Below are positions 14,901 through 21,166 of a stretch of DNA of 25,553 nt, in pieces. Made by a program: the position numbers and the translations under genes. Origin of the DNA: a virus. Positions within the stretch are counted from its first letter, which is position 1. Every line of letters begins with the position of its first letter. The stretch spans positions 1 through 25,553 of the IMG/VR virus record IMGVR_UViG_3300042549_002700; one strand, given 5' to 3'. The notes below the pieces were generated by a model. It worked only from the letters and a program-made list of their open reading frames with translations, had not been told where the DNA came from and did no database searches.

Positions 14901-17500
14901 TGATATTGCGAGAGCCGAAGTACGCTTCGCCTGAGTGGGCCAGTGCCGGGGAGGACATTGGCAAAGTTGTGGCGCAGCAGCGCACCTGGGGTGACGGAAT
15001 CAAGGCTAACGCTACCGGGCTGGCCTTTGAGACCCAGCTTGTGGATCGCTTTGCTGCGTTTGAGCGGTTGCGCAAGTACATGCCAGAGCAGATGGGCACC
15101 CAGATGATGTACTACCTGCGCATGTACGACCAGCGCATGAACTTTGTCTCGCAGGCTGTCAGCAACGGCGCACTGCGGCTGGCTGAAAAGACACGCCCTG
15201 ACGGCAAGACCGAGTACCTCATCGAGAGCAAAGAGGGGGCCAATATTGCAAACGTGGTGGAAGTGCTGCGCGGCGCACAGCCCTTCATCGGTAACGCCGA
15301 GGCTGTGAACCAAGCCTTTACGACCTACCTTGCCGCGCTGCGTGCCGACCGTGTGGGGCTGGCCAAACTCAACTTTGGCGGCAGTGTTACGCAAGAGATG
15401 CTGGACCGCACTATGCGGATGGTCAACGGCAACGACAAGCTTAAGGATGTGTTTGAGAAGGCACGCCGCGAGTACAACGCCTACAACCGCGACCAGATTG
15501 CAATGGTGGCTGCCACGGGCGCTATCTCCAAAGAGACGGAAGCAGCGCTAACTCGCACCGAGGACTATATCCCGTTCTACCGTGCGCAAAACGGTGTCGT
15601 GGATCTGCTCATTGGCGGTGAAGCGCCCATGCGTATCGGCAGCATTGCCGAGCAGCCGTACCTGCAAGAGCTTGTTGGCGGCGACCAGCCGATCTTGGAC
15701 TTCATGACCAGCTCGGTGCAGAACACAAACATGCTGGTGGATATGGCGCTGCGCAATCTGGCGACCAAGAACGCTGTGTTTGAGCTGGTTAACCTGGGCG
15801 CTGCCAAGATCGTGGCTGGCAAACCGGCTGGCCGGGATGTGGTGCAGTTCAAGGTGGACGGCCAGGACCGCTACGCTGTGATCTCGTCAGAGAAGGTCAC
15901 CATTGGCGGCAAGACGTTTGAGACGGGTGTGCCTGCCGACATCTTGGTCAAGGGCATGGAGGGTATCCCCACGCAGATGCCGTTCCTGTTCCGCGCTATG
16001 GCGATGCCTGCGCAGCTTCTGCGCAAGGCCGTGACGCTCAGCCCCCTGTACATGGCCAAGCAGTTGTTCCGCGACTCACTGGCCGCTCCGATCACCTCCG
16101 GTGCCAACTTTACACCCGTCATGGGGGCGCTGCGTCAGATTGGCAAAGAGTCTGGCAAGGCGCTGGAGACACGCGGCGTTACTGGCGGGCAGTACATGAC
16201 CGGCAGCGCCGACGACATCACCAAGATTTTGCGTGACATATCGGATGGCAAGCCGGGCTGGATGTCGGCACTGAGCAAGGCCGAGGCTATCGGTATGAAG
16301 GCTGACGCTCTGACGCGCCGGGCGCAGTACAACAGCTACATCGAACAGGGCATGTCGGAGATGGAAGCCACGCTCATGGCGCTGGAGTCCATGAACTTCA
16401 ACAAGCGCGGTGCCAGCCCCAGCATCCACGTAGCCAACGCACTGATCCCGTTCTTCAACGCCCAGATACAAGGCTTGAACGTGCTGTACAAGGCGATGAG
16501 CGGCAAGATGCCGTTCAACGACAAGCTCAAGATTCAGCAAAAACTCTTGATGCGTGGCGGCATGATGGCGGCGGCATCGCTGCTCTACGCCGCGCTGATG
16601 GAAGACGACGAGGCGTACCAGAACGCGCCTCCTGACCAGAAATATGCCAACTGGTTTGTGCGCATACCGGGTATTGACCAGCCAATTCGTGTGCCGATTC
16701 CCTTTGAGATCGGCTACATCTTCAAGGCGTTGCCCGAGGCGCTGTATAACAGCATGACCAGTAAGCAAGGTGGCGAGGATGCGGTCAAGGCGTTCAAGCA
16801 AATCTTGCTGCAAACCATCCCCGGTGGTTCTAGCTATGGCATCCCGCAGATCATGAAGCCCGCCATTGAGGCTGGCCTGGGCAAATCGTTCTACACCGGG
16901 CGCGACATTCTGTCTGCACGAGAAAAGGAGCTGCTGCCTGAAGATCAGTTCCGCGCCAACACTGCTGAGATCTCCAAGGTGGTGGGCAAGGCGATGGGCA
17001 TATCCCCCATCGTCATGGAGAACTTGGTGCGCGGTTACACCGGCACGATGGGTTTGGCGTTCCTTCACGCACTGAGCTTGGGCGCTCCCAAGTCGGAGTC
17101 TCCTGAAGCTGCGGTCAAGCGGCTGTCGGACTACCCAATCATTGGCGGTGCGTTCCAGCCCAACGATGCTGGGGGCATAACCAACGCTGTGTACGAGCGC
17201 TTTAACGAAGACATCAAGGTGCGCAACAGCTACAAGAAAATGGTTGAAGAGGGCCGGTCAGCCGAAGCCAAGGAGCTGCTCCAGCGCCGGGGCAACGAGA
17301 TCATGGAGGCCGAGATTGCCGATGTGTTCAAGCAGAACATGAACAAGCTTACCCAGGCCGAGCGAGCGATTGCGGCGTCCAGCCTAACCCCAGAGCAAAA
17401 GCGCAAGCAGCTTGACGAGCTGCGCAAACTCAAGACGGCCATCTCTCAGACGATGCGCGAGACCGCCGACAAGACGGTCAAGCTGTCATCCCCCTTTTGA
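8972..17500 (+). CDS. Giant phage polyvalent protein with zinc metallopeptidase motif and LPD38-like region (2842 aa)
   Basis: One uninterrupted frame, roughly 310 kDa. Residues 1-40 (LPNGSQFEIRQGETREQAL) form a small N-terminal module. About 113-150 is an Ala/Gly-rich hydrophobic stretch that could cross a membrane. About 280-1600 is mostly charged helix and coiled coil. A zincin motif, LLHELVHAATV, places His1826, Glu1827 and His1830 as metal and catalytic residues, with Glu1890 or Glu1894 in KEFLAELFAD as a likely third ligand. About 2190-2710 resembles the large-polyvalent-protein domain LPD38 (EDYIPFYR, LSPLYMAKQLFRDSL, NAQIQGLNVLYKAM, RVPIPFEIGYIFKALP). The C-terminus is helical. Polyvalent proteins of phages are thought to be injected with the DNA and to act on the host early; that role here is inferred. 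The MAQYLTLPNG start is typical, but no clear ribosome site precedes it. Confidence 0.8.
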   Translation: MAQYLTLPNGSQFEIRQGETREQALSKALQQYPEAFGFGQAAPTEAPESGFVPALKSGISSLKSDVAALAGRTGIMDQAAAEKYIQEQADYQKRTFKPTATFGEAPVTKTLELLGGSFPYMAAPIAAGALAPAGALALGAAGAASAAQFTGSNLSRQMGEGKALGETDITSAALAAVPQAALDALSLKMLPGIRSIFGQAGKEISKDVAQAIAQQSVKEVAKDYAVATGKAMGTEGLTEVGQQALERLQASLSLTDEKARDEYLESLIGGAVLGGVLSPAGRYVERGRQAKKEEADTLAAAMQQREADAKQREEALTSPEGRLAFVEDYEARQARFQELKDMDKPGKDATPLQQAEYTEIKKEKNNLGRSLYRDSAEYKKAVPIAQQLREQRRVDAMTPQEYQMEQLGLAPGLAAPPAAPTPPSATDELFNMYTQGAPATAAPKVQEAPLSPAEQYAAQTAALVQKDIYTKPEVSDYVEYLMQNPEMAAQVVEERIKLPSLTKAENNALLSGINLQLKDIEKKRAAGVRDEMAQRTADIKAQAPKVETPDTTAQDLGEFYQQKVEEGQGYIEPTFEYLDPIFEQAFNQPPVVAVKPEVTPVSDAPKLRQRVEDLMQQADAADVGAAKLTSNPQAQAEAEQKLVASVSELNRLGQFGDEYTKEFVRLRNQQNEAAAKIADLTDNLRTGLTLQGRDAKLAANTIEGTQNKIAEARAQFISSSLQEAALHRRAEGKPALTQDEAVKAASKLFDTINTWTDRAKTEPQRPEYEEVIVQPAQMRGTKIVKPAVTERRLVEPGQRGISPAEIRHFKERLNAVRRDLFTVPEPKGTRVEGEFLKRQYPETEAAKVAEASGETAETLGGELRRRTEFVRNKMAKMGPMRPAARNALNKAADVLDSGKATRDVLDKTEALVDAINNKLQVKQVDVQALEDALQASQPTAEEQRVAGQKQLFPETQEDLGYIRMSPKNFASSPRIKPVWAALAKARELAARLKSKQEKSKRIGQARMAAVKRLEEDIEKLTERTEFFWKDQTQWSNAEIARSFVEFPDIANTPEDRALINRYTQRQKLTPQEQMRVDEVLRNFREKARPEYDAKLKQALTLLAEQGTLDAADNSLTKFMLDANKQTREAAKALQERITPLQRTIDALREAMKGSPILTPAQKQLAAASDKARQRRDKFAATAKQAMDVARVEIETALQEVLDPEIERTEQALSKAEKDLAAAKKDLEKYKSNFDKILAVPGRLQDRTQLATYELLRYEEKLGIINDLEKRIERESAQLADLFEARLESLSGAQLAAQAMLSKNVQYHRKLAVDAEKRLAALKGDNVLDKPGAYPFAASQAEAELKAAKAQTANAEAMQAAFEKQLASMKKQETPLYERMNKLRDLGGVKRVEGRIESIKTPEQVAREKELDEVAREHQRAQEKAQRDAIKQAQIDESENRIVELSLDAARYDGPMDTAQLAELLAQEGISRNLKAQYTLKLDALQKLQIEEARIEALKEGRPVREPKPATVPTTAKQAAAKGFRTGYRKTLEAASEALASEREGRAPGRSRGLLDPDAFVSSDDLGGLFEGRTAARFGDEDVSPSAMKGKTENVDLYYNGEAWYSLADDEISSALFAISRRLEGKEPSLKNLQAAADEVAKEEQGFVQSSERYLQDPRRTTAERKSTTEMLQSVQNRLSALKNLDFTKVKTQEQLRAEKSAVRAAPLAPRKTLAKAAAPSTSGAALARQYKTGLDESAEFNGMTFAQAARYGAKKTTSPMVRQLFERLAVVFEQAPADQQGVVYAADGPLTMSDGKLAAGIFANRINTILTVAPSVRAGANKTLLHELVHAATVRGLMVDKELDARVTDLRERVQAWLETADGRAYFRKHSMELQAKNRQSIYGLTNNKEFLAELFADRGFQKMLSVIPSGKPRTSILTRFVQALVKYFDMPGQAAQSAFAEAVALTEEVLNTTVQQVYKTPNIAELAAGDSDISPLILREPKYASPEWASAGEDIGKVVAQQRTWGDGIKANATGLAFETQLVDRFAAFERLRKYMPEQMGTQMMYYLRMYDQRMNFVSQAVSNGALRLAEKTRPDGKTEYLIESKEGANIANVVEVLRGAQPFIGNAEAVNQAFTTYLAALRADRVGLAKLNFGGSVTQEMLDRTMRMVNGNDKLKDVFEKARREYNAYNRDQIAMVAATGAISKETEAALTRTEDYIPFYRAQNGVVDLLIGGEAPMRIGSIAEQPYLQELVGGDQPILDFMTSSVQNTNMLVDMALRNLATKNAVFELVNLGAAKIVAGKPAGRDVVQFKVDGQDRYAVISSEKVTIGGKTFETGVPADILVKGMEGIPTQMPFLFRAMAMPAQLLRKAVTLSPLYMAKQLFRDSLAAPITSGANFTPVMGALRQIGKESGKALETRGVTGGQYMTGSADDITKILRDISDGKPGWMSALSKAEAIGMKADALTRRAQYNSYIEQGMSEMEATLMALESMNFNKRGASPSIHVANALIPFFNAQIQGLNVLYKAMSGKMPFNDKLKIQQKLLMRGGMMAAASLLYAALMEDDEAYQNAPPDQKYANWFVRIPGIDQPIRVPIPFEIGYIFKALPEALYNSMTSKQGGEDAVKAFKQILLQTIPGGSSYGIPQIMKPAIEAGLGKSFYTGRDILSAREKELLPEDQFRANTAEISKVVGKAMGISPIVMENLVRGYTGTMGLAFLHALSLGAPKSESPEAAVKRLSDYPIIGGAFQPNDAGGITNAVYERFNEDIKVRNSYKKMVEEGRSAEAKELLQRRGNEIMEAEIADVFKQNMNKLTQAERAIAASSLTPEQKRKQLDELRKLKTAISQTMRETADKTVKLSSPF

Positions 17501-17692
17501 TGTAGCGCGGTAGAACCACACGCCAATTTTGCCGTCCTTGATGCGGACGCTGGCTTGAGCGTCGAAGACACGGCAGCGCAGGGCTTCCTTGAGCCCTGCT
17601 TGCCGCACTTCTTCTGTGTTCAAGCACGGGATGAAGAACCCGTGCTTGCGGTCAACCGACCGCCACGGGAACAAGCGGCTGTAGGATGGCAT
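17486..17692 (-). CDS. Small conserved-looking phage protein (68 aa)
   Basis: It starts inside the 3' end of the primase gene (41-base overlap) and ends 15 bases inside the convergent giant gene. The core, FFIPCLNTEEVRQAGLKEAL followed by RVFDAQASVRIKDGKIGVWFYR, has the alternation of a small alpha/beta protein. It resembles short unannotated phage proteins that begin with FFVP and end with G-V-x-F-Y-R. No catalytic motif is seen. It would be the last gene of the replication transcript. The ribosome site is weak (AGAAG directly before the ATG), so translation is probably coupled to the primase. Its coding sequence contains two perfect hairpins, which could partly explain its odd composition. 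It is less certain than its neighbours. Confidence 0.55.
   Translation of the reverse strand: MPSYSRLFPWRSVDRKHGFFIPCLNTEEVRQAGLKEALRCRVFDAQASVRIKDGKIGVWFYRATSKGG
17578..17599. repeat. Perfect inverted repeat (8-bp stem, 6-base loop)
   Basis: GCAGGGCT at 17578-17585 is the exact reverse complement of AGCCCTGC at 17592-17599, with loop TCCTTG. It lies inside the 68-residue gene, about 80 bases from the point where the two transcripts converge. On the + strand it is followed by a pyrimidine-rich stretch (TTGCCGCACTTCTTCTG), but there is no clean T tract on either strand. Confidence 0.7.
17621..17648. repeat. Perfect inverted repeat (10-bp stem, 8-base loop)
   Basis: CAAGCACGGG at 17621-17630 is the exact reverse complement of CCCGTGCTTG at 17639-17648, with loop ATGAAGAA. 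This GC-rich stem lies 21 bases from the previous inverted repeat, within the same small gene (encoding KHGFFIPCL). It has no T tract on either side, so it is not a standard intrinsic terminator, but it would fold stably in RNA of either strand. Confidence 0.75.
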
Positions 17693-20609
17693 CTTCTATG
17701 TCGTCTGCGCGTCTGGTGATCTTGACGGTATTGACCCGCATGGGCGGCCCGTCCGTCTTGGCCATCATGTCCTTGCGCTGCATGAAGTTGGTGATGAACA
17801 GCTTGGATATCTGCTCGCGGAAGGTGTTGTAGCTAAAGCTCATGGCCGAGCAGTACGACCGCAGCAATCGCTCTTCGATGTAGAAGTCCACACCGCCACC
17901 ACCGACGCCGTGCTCGACCCGGCCCATAACCTCCGAGCGCGTGGTGTTCTTGCCGACGATAGAGCCGTCGCTAAACACAGCCGACACGCCAGCCTTCTCG
18001 CCAAACTTGACCACCACGAACTTGCCCTGGAACTCCTGAATGTAGGCGTTGAGCACATCCTCGGCGGTGCGCTTGCCACTGGCGATGCTTTGGCGCTGGC
18101 TCTCAAATGTGTCTCTGAGCACGTTGATGATCTCCTGCATGGGAATCTCGGCCAGCCCCGTGTGCTGGCTATTGCACAGGATGCCAGCGGCAACGATGAT
18201 CCCGGCCCCCGCCATCCAAAAGCGCTCATCGTTGGGGGCGTTGAACTCCTTGTACATCTGCGCCACGGTCTGCGGCACGAGCTTCTTGAGGTAGTCCACG
18301 TTGTTCACAAAGTACCGCGCCAGCACATCGCCTGCCAAGCCGTAGTTGCCCTGCAAGGACTTGATGATCTCGATCTCCTGCGCATCCCAGTCCAGCTTCT
18401 CGTCCATCGACATCTCGATCAGGCGGCGCAGCTCGCCCTCAGATGAGTGCTGGCGCACGCTTGTCAGGTAGTCCACCGCTGGCCGGTTCGATGACATCAG
18501 CGCCAGGGCTGCCCAGATCGACAGGTTCAACCGCTCGCGGTTGGTGCCCGACTCCATCCTCTCTTTGCCGCGACCCTCGGACATACTGAAGAGGAAGGCA
18601 GGGAACCACTCAAAGTCGTTGCGGTTGTTGGTGGTGATCTCGTCGGTGACAAGCGGCAAGCTGCGCAGGTGCCCCAGGCGCTGCTGCATGGCCACGGCAG
18701 ATGTGCCAGAGCCTGTGCGGTAGTGGATCGGGTGGCCCCAGACAGAGGCGGCGGTATCGAGCGCCAAGGACTTGCCAGTACCCGACTCAGCCGAGGCGCA
18801 GTGGACGGTGAGACCGAAGAGGCCCGTAAAGCGCATGAGGGGCGATGCCACGCCTGCCAGGAAGATCGTCAGGTGCTTCCACAGCTTGCGGCGCACCATC
18901 ATGTTGATGACCGACTGCCACGCCTCCAGCGTCCCAGCAGGCTTGGTGTTGTTGACGATGTTCTCCAGCCCCGCCATAGGCACAAAGATGGGCTCGGCAC
19001 CGGCCTTGTAGATGGAGCTGTTGAAGACAAAGCTGTCGTCGTCTTGCCAGCCGTACGCCGATGGGATGCGGATAGGGGATTTTTCGGTGCTCATTTTCTC
19101 AACGCTTGCGCGTACGTACTCGTACAGGTTCTTGTCATTGCCCGAGCCGAACGCGGCCAGGATGTTCTGGGTGGCCAGATGCTTGAGCGCATCGTCTCTG
19201 GCGGCCATGCTTTTTTGCGGCAGAAGGACTTCTTGAATCTGGTCTTTGCGCACAGCCAGCAGGTGCACCTCGTGGGTGCCGTTGTTGTTCAGAATGTCCA
19301 CGGGGAACAGGTCGTAGGGCAGTAGCATGTGCTGGCGCTTGATAGTGTTGCCATCACCGTCTTCCTCTTCCTTCTCGATGAACACGCCGCCGTACCGGCC
19401 AAACGCGTAGCCCCGAGGTGGCTCTGGGCGGTAAATCTTCTGCGGTGGTGCATCTTCTACAGGCACCTCAAGCTCGACGGCCTCAGTCACCGCGTTGATC
19501 TCGCGGCCCCAGCCCAGTGGGTTGGTGATCTTGCCCCTGTGCGGGCACTTGGTACACACGCCGGGGTTGGCATCGTTCATGGCCTCGCACGAGTACGGCC
19601 CTTTGATCTCGTGCAGCTTCCTGTACATCCGGTCGTGATCGTACGGGTGCATGTCGCTCAGCCAGATGCCAGCCTTGTCGCCGTCTATGCAGACCTTGGT
19701 CCAGCTCAGCAGCCCACGCCACAGCGGCTCCATGCCGTCCTCGGACGCGTTCTCGATGTAGTGCGCAATCTGACCGCAGCCGGTGCCGTCCTTGGTCTTG
19801 AGCAGGATTTTTTTGAAGCGCGTGATGCTGTTGCCGATGATGGCCTGCGCAGTGGGCGAAAGAGAAGAGACACTGGTTGGTCTCTGCCCCGGCAGGGCAA
19901 GGGAGGTAGTCCTCTGGACTACTACGTCTTTGCCAAAGCCTTCAGCCGTCAAGATAGCATCGAGGTCGTCCACGGCAAAGCGGTTGCCCTTAGAGATGAA
20001 GCGCACCTTGGTGACCTCACGTACGCGCTTGCCGTTCTTGACCCCGGTATTGATCGTGTCGAACACGCGCAAGACCCTGGACGCATCGCCGGTCACAGCG
20101 TTGTCGATCTTCAGCTCGTGCTTGTGGCACAGCTCCTTGAACCGCTTGGCCAGGGGGAACCAGTCCTCCTTGAACAGCATCTCATTGAGCGGCCAGTACG
20201 CGTGTATGCCGCCGCCTGAGTGCACAAGCCAGGGGTCACCCAGGCCAGACAGCCCTGTGTCCTCACAGAACTTTTGCAGTGCAGCCGCCGCAGCCTTGGC
20301 GCTGGGGTACGACTTCGGTTTGATGACGCCATCGGCGTCGGGGATGTCTTTGGTGTGGTTGCAGTCCAGATCAACGGCCAGCACTTGGCTGGCGTGCATG
20401 TTGTCCTTGGTGCGGTCTTTGTTGGTGCCGAACGTGGCCAGCGCGAAATATGTGTCGTAACCCTTCTTGGCCCACTTCTCAACCGTGGGCATGATCTCTT
20501 CCAGCGTCTCCCCGAAAACGTGTTCTTTCTTGTTTGTAAGCTCTGCCGCGCAGTAATACCCATTACCCGGCGACGGCAGAACCTCCGCTAGAAACTCAAG
20601 CGGTGTCAT
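17652..20609 (-). CDS. Primase-helicase: archaeo-eukaryotic-type primase fused to a DUF927-like helicase (985 aa)
   Basis: This would make primers and unwind DNA at the phage fork. The N-terminal primase has motif I, LAVDLDC, with Asp80 and Asp82; motif II, VHSGGGIHAYWPL, with His130 and His136; and motif III, KIDNAVTGDASRVLRVFDT, with Asp170. Residues 278-357 form a primase-associated region with Cys341, Cys352, Cys355 (CTKCPHRGKI) and probably Cys278, likely to bind zinc. The C-terminal ATPase has Walker A SAESGTGKS with Lys613 and Walker B PLVTDEIT with Asp656 and Glu657. The text around them (TAASVWGHP) fits the DUF927 family of helicase-like ATPases. An AGGAG site precedes the ATG. It is the longest gene of the - strand module, and one protein covers both DnaG-like and DnaB-like roles. 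Confidence 0.85.
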   Translation of the reverse strand: MTPLEFLAEVLPSPGNGYYCAAELTNKKEHVFGETLEEIMPTVEKWAKKGYDTYFALATFGTNKDRTKDNMHASQVLAVDLDCNHTKDIPDADGVIKPKSYPSAKAAAAALQKFCEDTGLSGLGDPWLVHSGGGIHAYWPLNEMLFKEDWFPLAKRFKELCHKHELKIDNAVTGDASRVLRVFDTINTGVKNGKRVREVTKVRFISKGNRFAVDDLDAILTAEGFGKDVVVQRTTSLALPGQRPTSVSSLSPTAQAIIGNSITRFKKILLKTKDGTGCGQIAHYIENASEDGMEPLWRGLLSWTKVCIDGDKAGIWLSDMHPYDHDRMYRKLHEIKGPYSCEAMNDANPGVCTKCPHRGKITNPLGWGREINAVTEAVELEVPVEDAPPQKIYRPEPPRGYAFGRYGGVFIEKEEEDGDGNTIKRQHMLLPYDLFPVDILNNNGTHEVHLLAVRKDQIQEVLLPQKSMAARDDALKHLATQNILAAFGSGNDKNLYEYVRASVEKMSTEKSPIRIPSAYGWQDDDSFVFNSSIYKAGAEPIFVPMAGLENIVNNTKPAGTLEAWQSVINMMVRRKLWKHLTIFLAGVASPLMRFTGLFGLTVHCASAESGTGKSLALDTAASVWGHPIHYRTGSGTSAVAMQQRLGHLRSLPLVTDEITTNNRNDFEWFPAFLFSMSEGRGKERMESGTNRERLNLSIWAALALMSSNRPAVDYLTSVRQHSSEGELRRLIEMSMDEKLDWDAQEIEIIKSLQGNYGLAGDVLARYFVNNVDYLKKLVPQTVAQMYKEFNAPNDERFWMAGAGIIVAAGILCNSQHTGLAEIPMQEIINVLRDTFESQRQSIASGKRTAEDVLNAYIQEFQGKFVVVKFGEKAGVSAVFSDGSIVGKNTTRSEVMGRVEHGVGGGGVDFYIEERLLRSYCSAMSFSYNTFREQISKLFITNFMQRKDMMAKTDGPPMRVNTVKITRRADDIEDAILQPLVPVAVG

Positions 20610-20630
20610 AAGGCTCCTTGGCGCTGGGGG

Positions 20631-20760
20631 TTAGTGTGTCAGTTGGGCTTTGAGTTCGGCGTTCTCGTCGATCAGTTGGGCAATGCGCATGCACAGCTCC
20701 TGCACAAGCTCGTCGTTCTTCTCCATGTACGCATGGCGCAGGAGTTCCTCATTGGTCATG
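20631..20760 (-). CDS. Very small acidic phage protein (42 aa, or 50 aa with an upstream start)
   Basis: From the ATG at 20760-20758 the frame reads MTNEELLRHAYMEKNDELVQE, then LCMRIAQLIDENAELKAQL, and ends with TAA at 20631. It is an amphipathic helical protein with a short heptad pattern. The ATG overlaps the TGA of the HTH gene as ATGA, and small phage proteins opening MTNEELL are common, so I prefer this start. An alternative ATG at 20783-20781 adds eight residues (MSRVQLAN) and has a better ribosome site, GGAGAA. The gene sits between the HTH regulator and the primase-helicase in one run of - strand genes. The function is unknown. Confidence 0.55.
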
Positions 20761-21034
20761 TTGGCAAGTTGTACTCGTGACATATTCTTCTCCATGCCTC
20801 ATCGGCTGTGCGTGAGGACTTCATGATTATTAGTAGCAGCTCCACGCGATTTTGATACGCAACGAAAACGTCTTTACCCATGAACCAATTATATACGGTC
20901 TGCCGGGTGACGCCAAGGGCTTGCGCAATCTTGGTCACTGGAAAGTCGAGGTGGACAGCCCATCGCCCAAGCTGATTGCCTGGGGTCTTGGGCGCTGATA
21001 GAACAGCGTCGATTGTTTTTTGAGAGTAGGACAT
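20756..21034 (-). CDS. Helix-turn-helix DNA-binding protein (92 aa)
   Basis: Residues about 31-52 (FPVTKIAQALGVTRQTVYNW) form a clear helix-turn-helix: the IAQALGV turn followed by the recognition helix TRQTVYNWF. The remaining C-terminal part is helical (RVELLLIIMKSS, DEAWRRICHEY) and could make a dimer. It probably regulates transcription of the replication module. A perfect 14-base inverted repeat lies 38 bases before its start codon, which suggests self-regulation. The leader just before the ATG (CCCACCCAATACAACA) has no Shine-Dalgarno sequence, so expression may be low. It could also be a replication-initiation accessory protein, given its place just before the primase. Confidence 0.7.
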   Translation of the reverse strand: MSYSQKTIDAVLSAPKTPGNQLGRWAVHLDFPVTKIAQALGVTRQTVYNWFMGKDVFVAYQNRVELLLIIMKSSRTADEAWRRICHEYNLPT

Positions 21035-21166
21035 TGTTGTATTGGGTGGGGGTACTCGCTGCGTCTGCGGCTATAGCTGGCTATACGGCTGCTTCTTTAT
21101 CCAGCTAAGTGAGCATCCTTGCGGTCTGGCCGACCCGCCGCAGCATCCGCTTTCCCCCCGAACTCC
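21035..21166 (-). other. 132-base non-coding gap with possible promoter/operator
   Basis: This is the longest non-coding stretch on the - strand side. Read on the - strand it begins with a G-rich run just after the upstream stop and then holds overlapping inverted repeats around 21072-21107. TAGCTGG at 21074-21080 can pair with CCAGCTA at 21101-21107, as an alternative to the tight TATAGC/GCTATA pair. I see only a 13-codon open frame with ATG here and do not call it a gene. It most likely carries control signals for the HTH and primase genes. Confidence 0.4.
21072..21085 (-). promoter_or_regulatory. Perfect inverted repeat, candidate operator
   Basis: TATAGC-TG-GCTATA is a perfect palindrome with 6-base arms and a 2-base centre, 38 bases upstream of the HTH start. 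On the - strand its first half, TATAGC, could serve as a -10 box with TTAGCT as a poor -35 at a 17-base spacing. A regulator bound here would then block transcription. The pairing is visible; the regulatory role is inferred. Confidence 0.4.

Noticed and set aside
19329-20219. A 296-residue + strand frame opposite the primase
   Set aside because: It lies inside the motif-rich primase coding sequence and its product shows no domain.
21105-21146. 13-codon ATG frame in the gap before the HTH gene
   Set aside because: Too short and without any recognisable feature beyond a G-rich run in front.
21097-21166. Open frame continuing past the SSB-like stop in another frame (product EFGGKADAAAGRPDRKD), a possible frameshift extension
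   Set aside because: The acidic tip SDWDDE is a normal SSB ending, no slippery heptamer is seen before the stop, and the extension is short.
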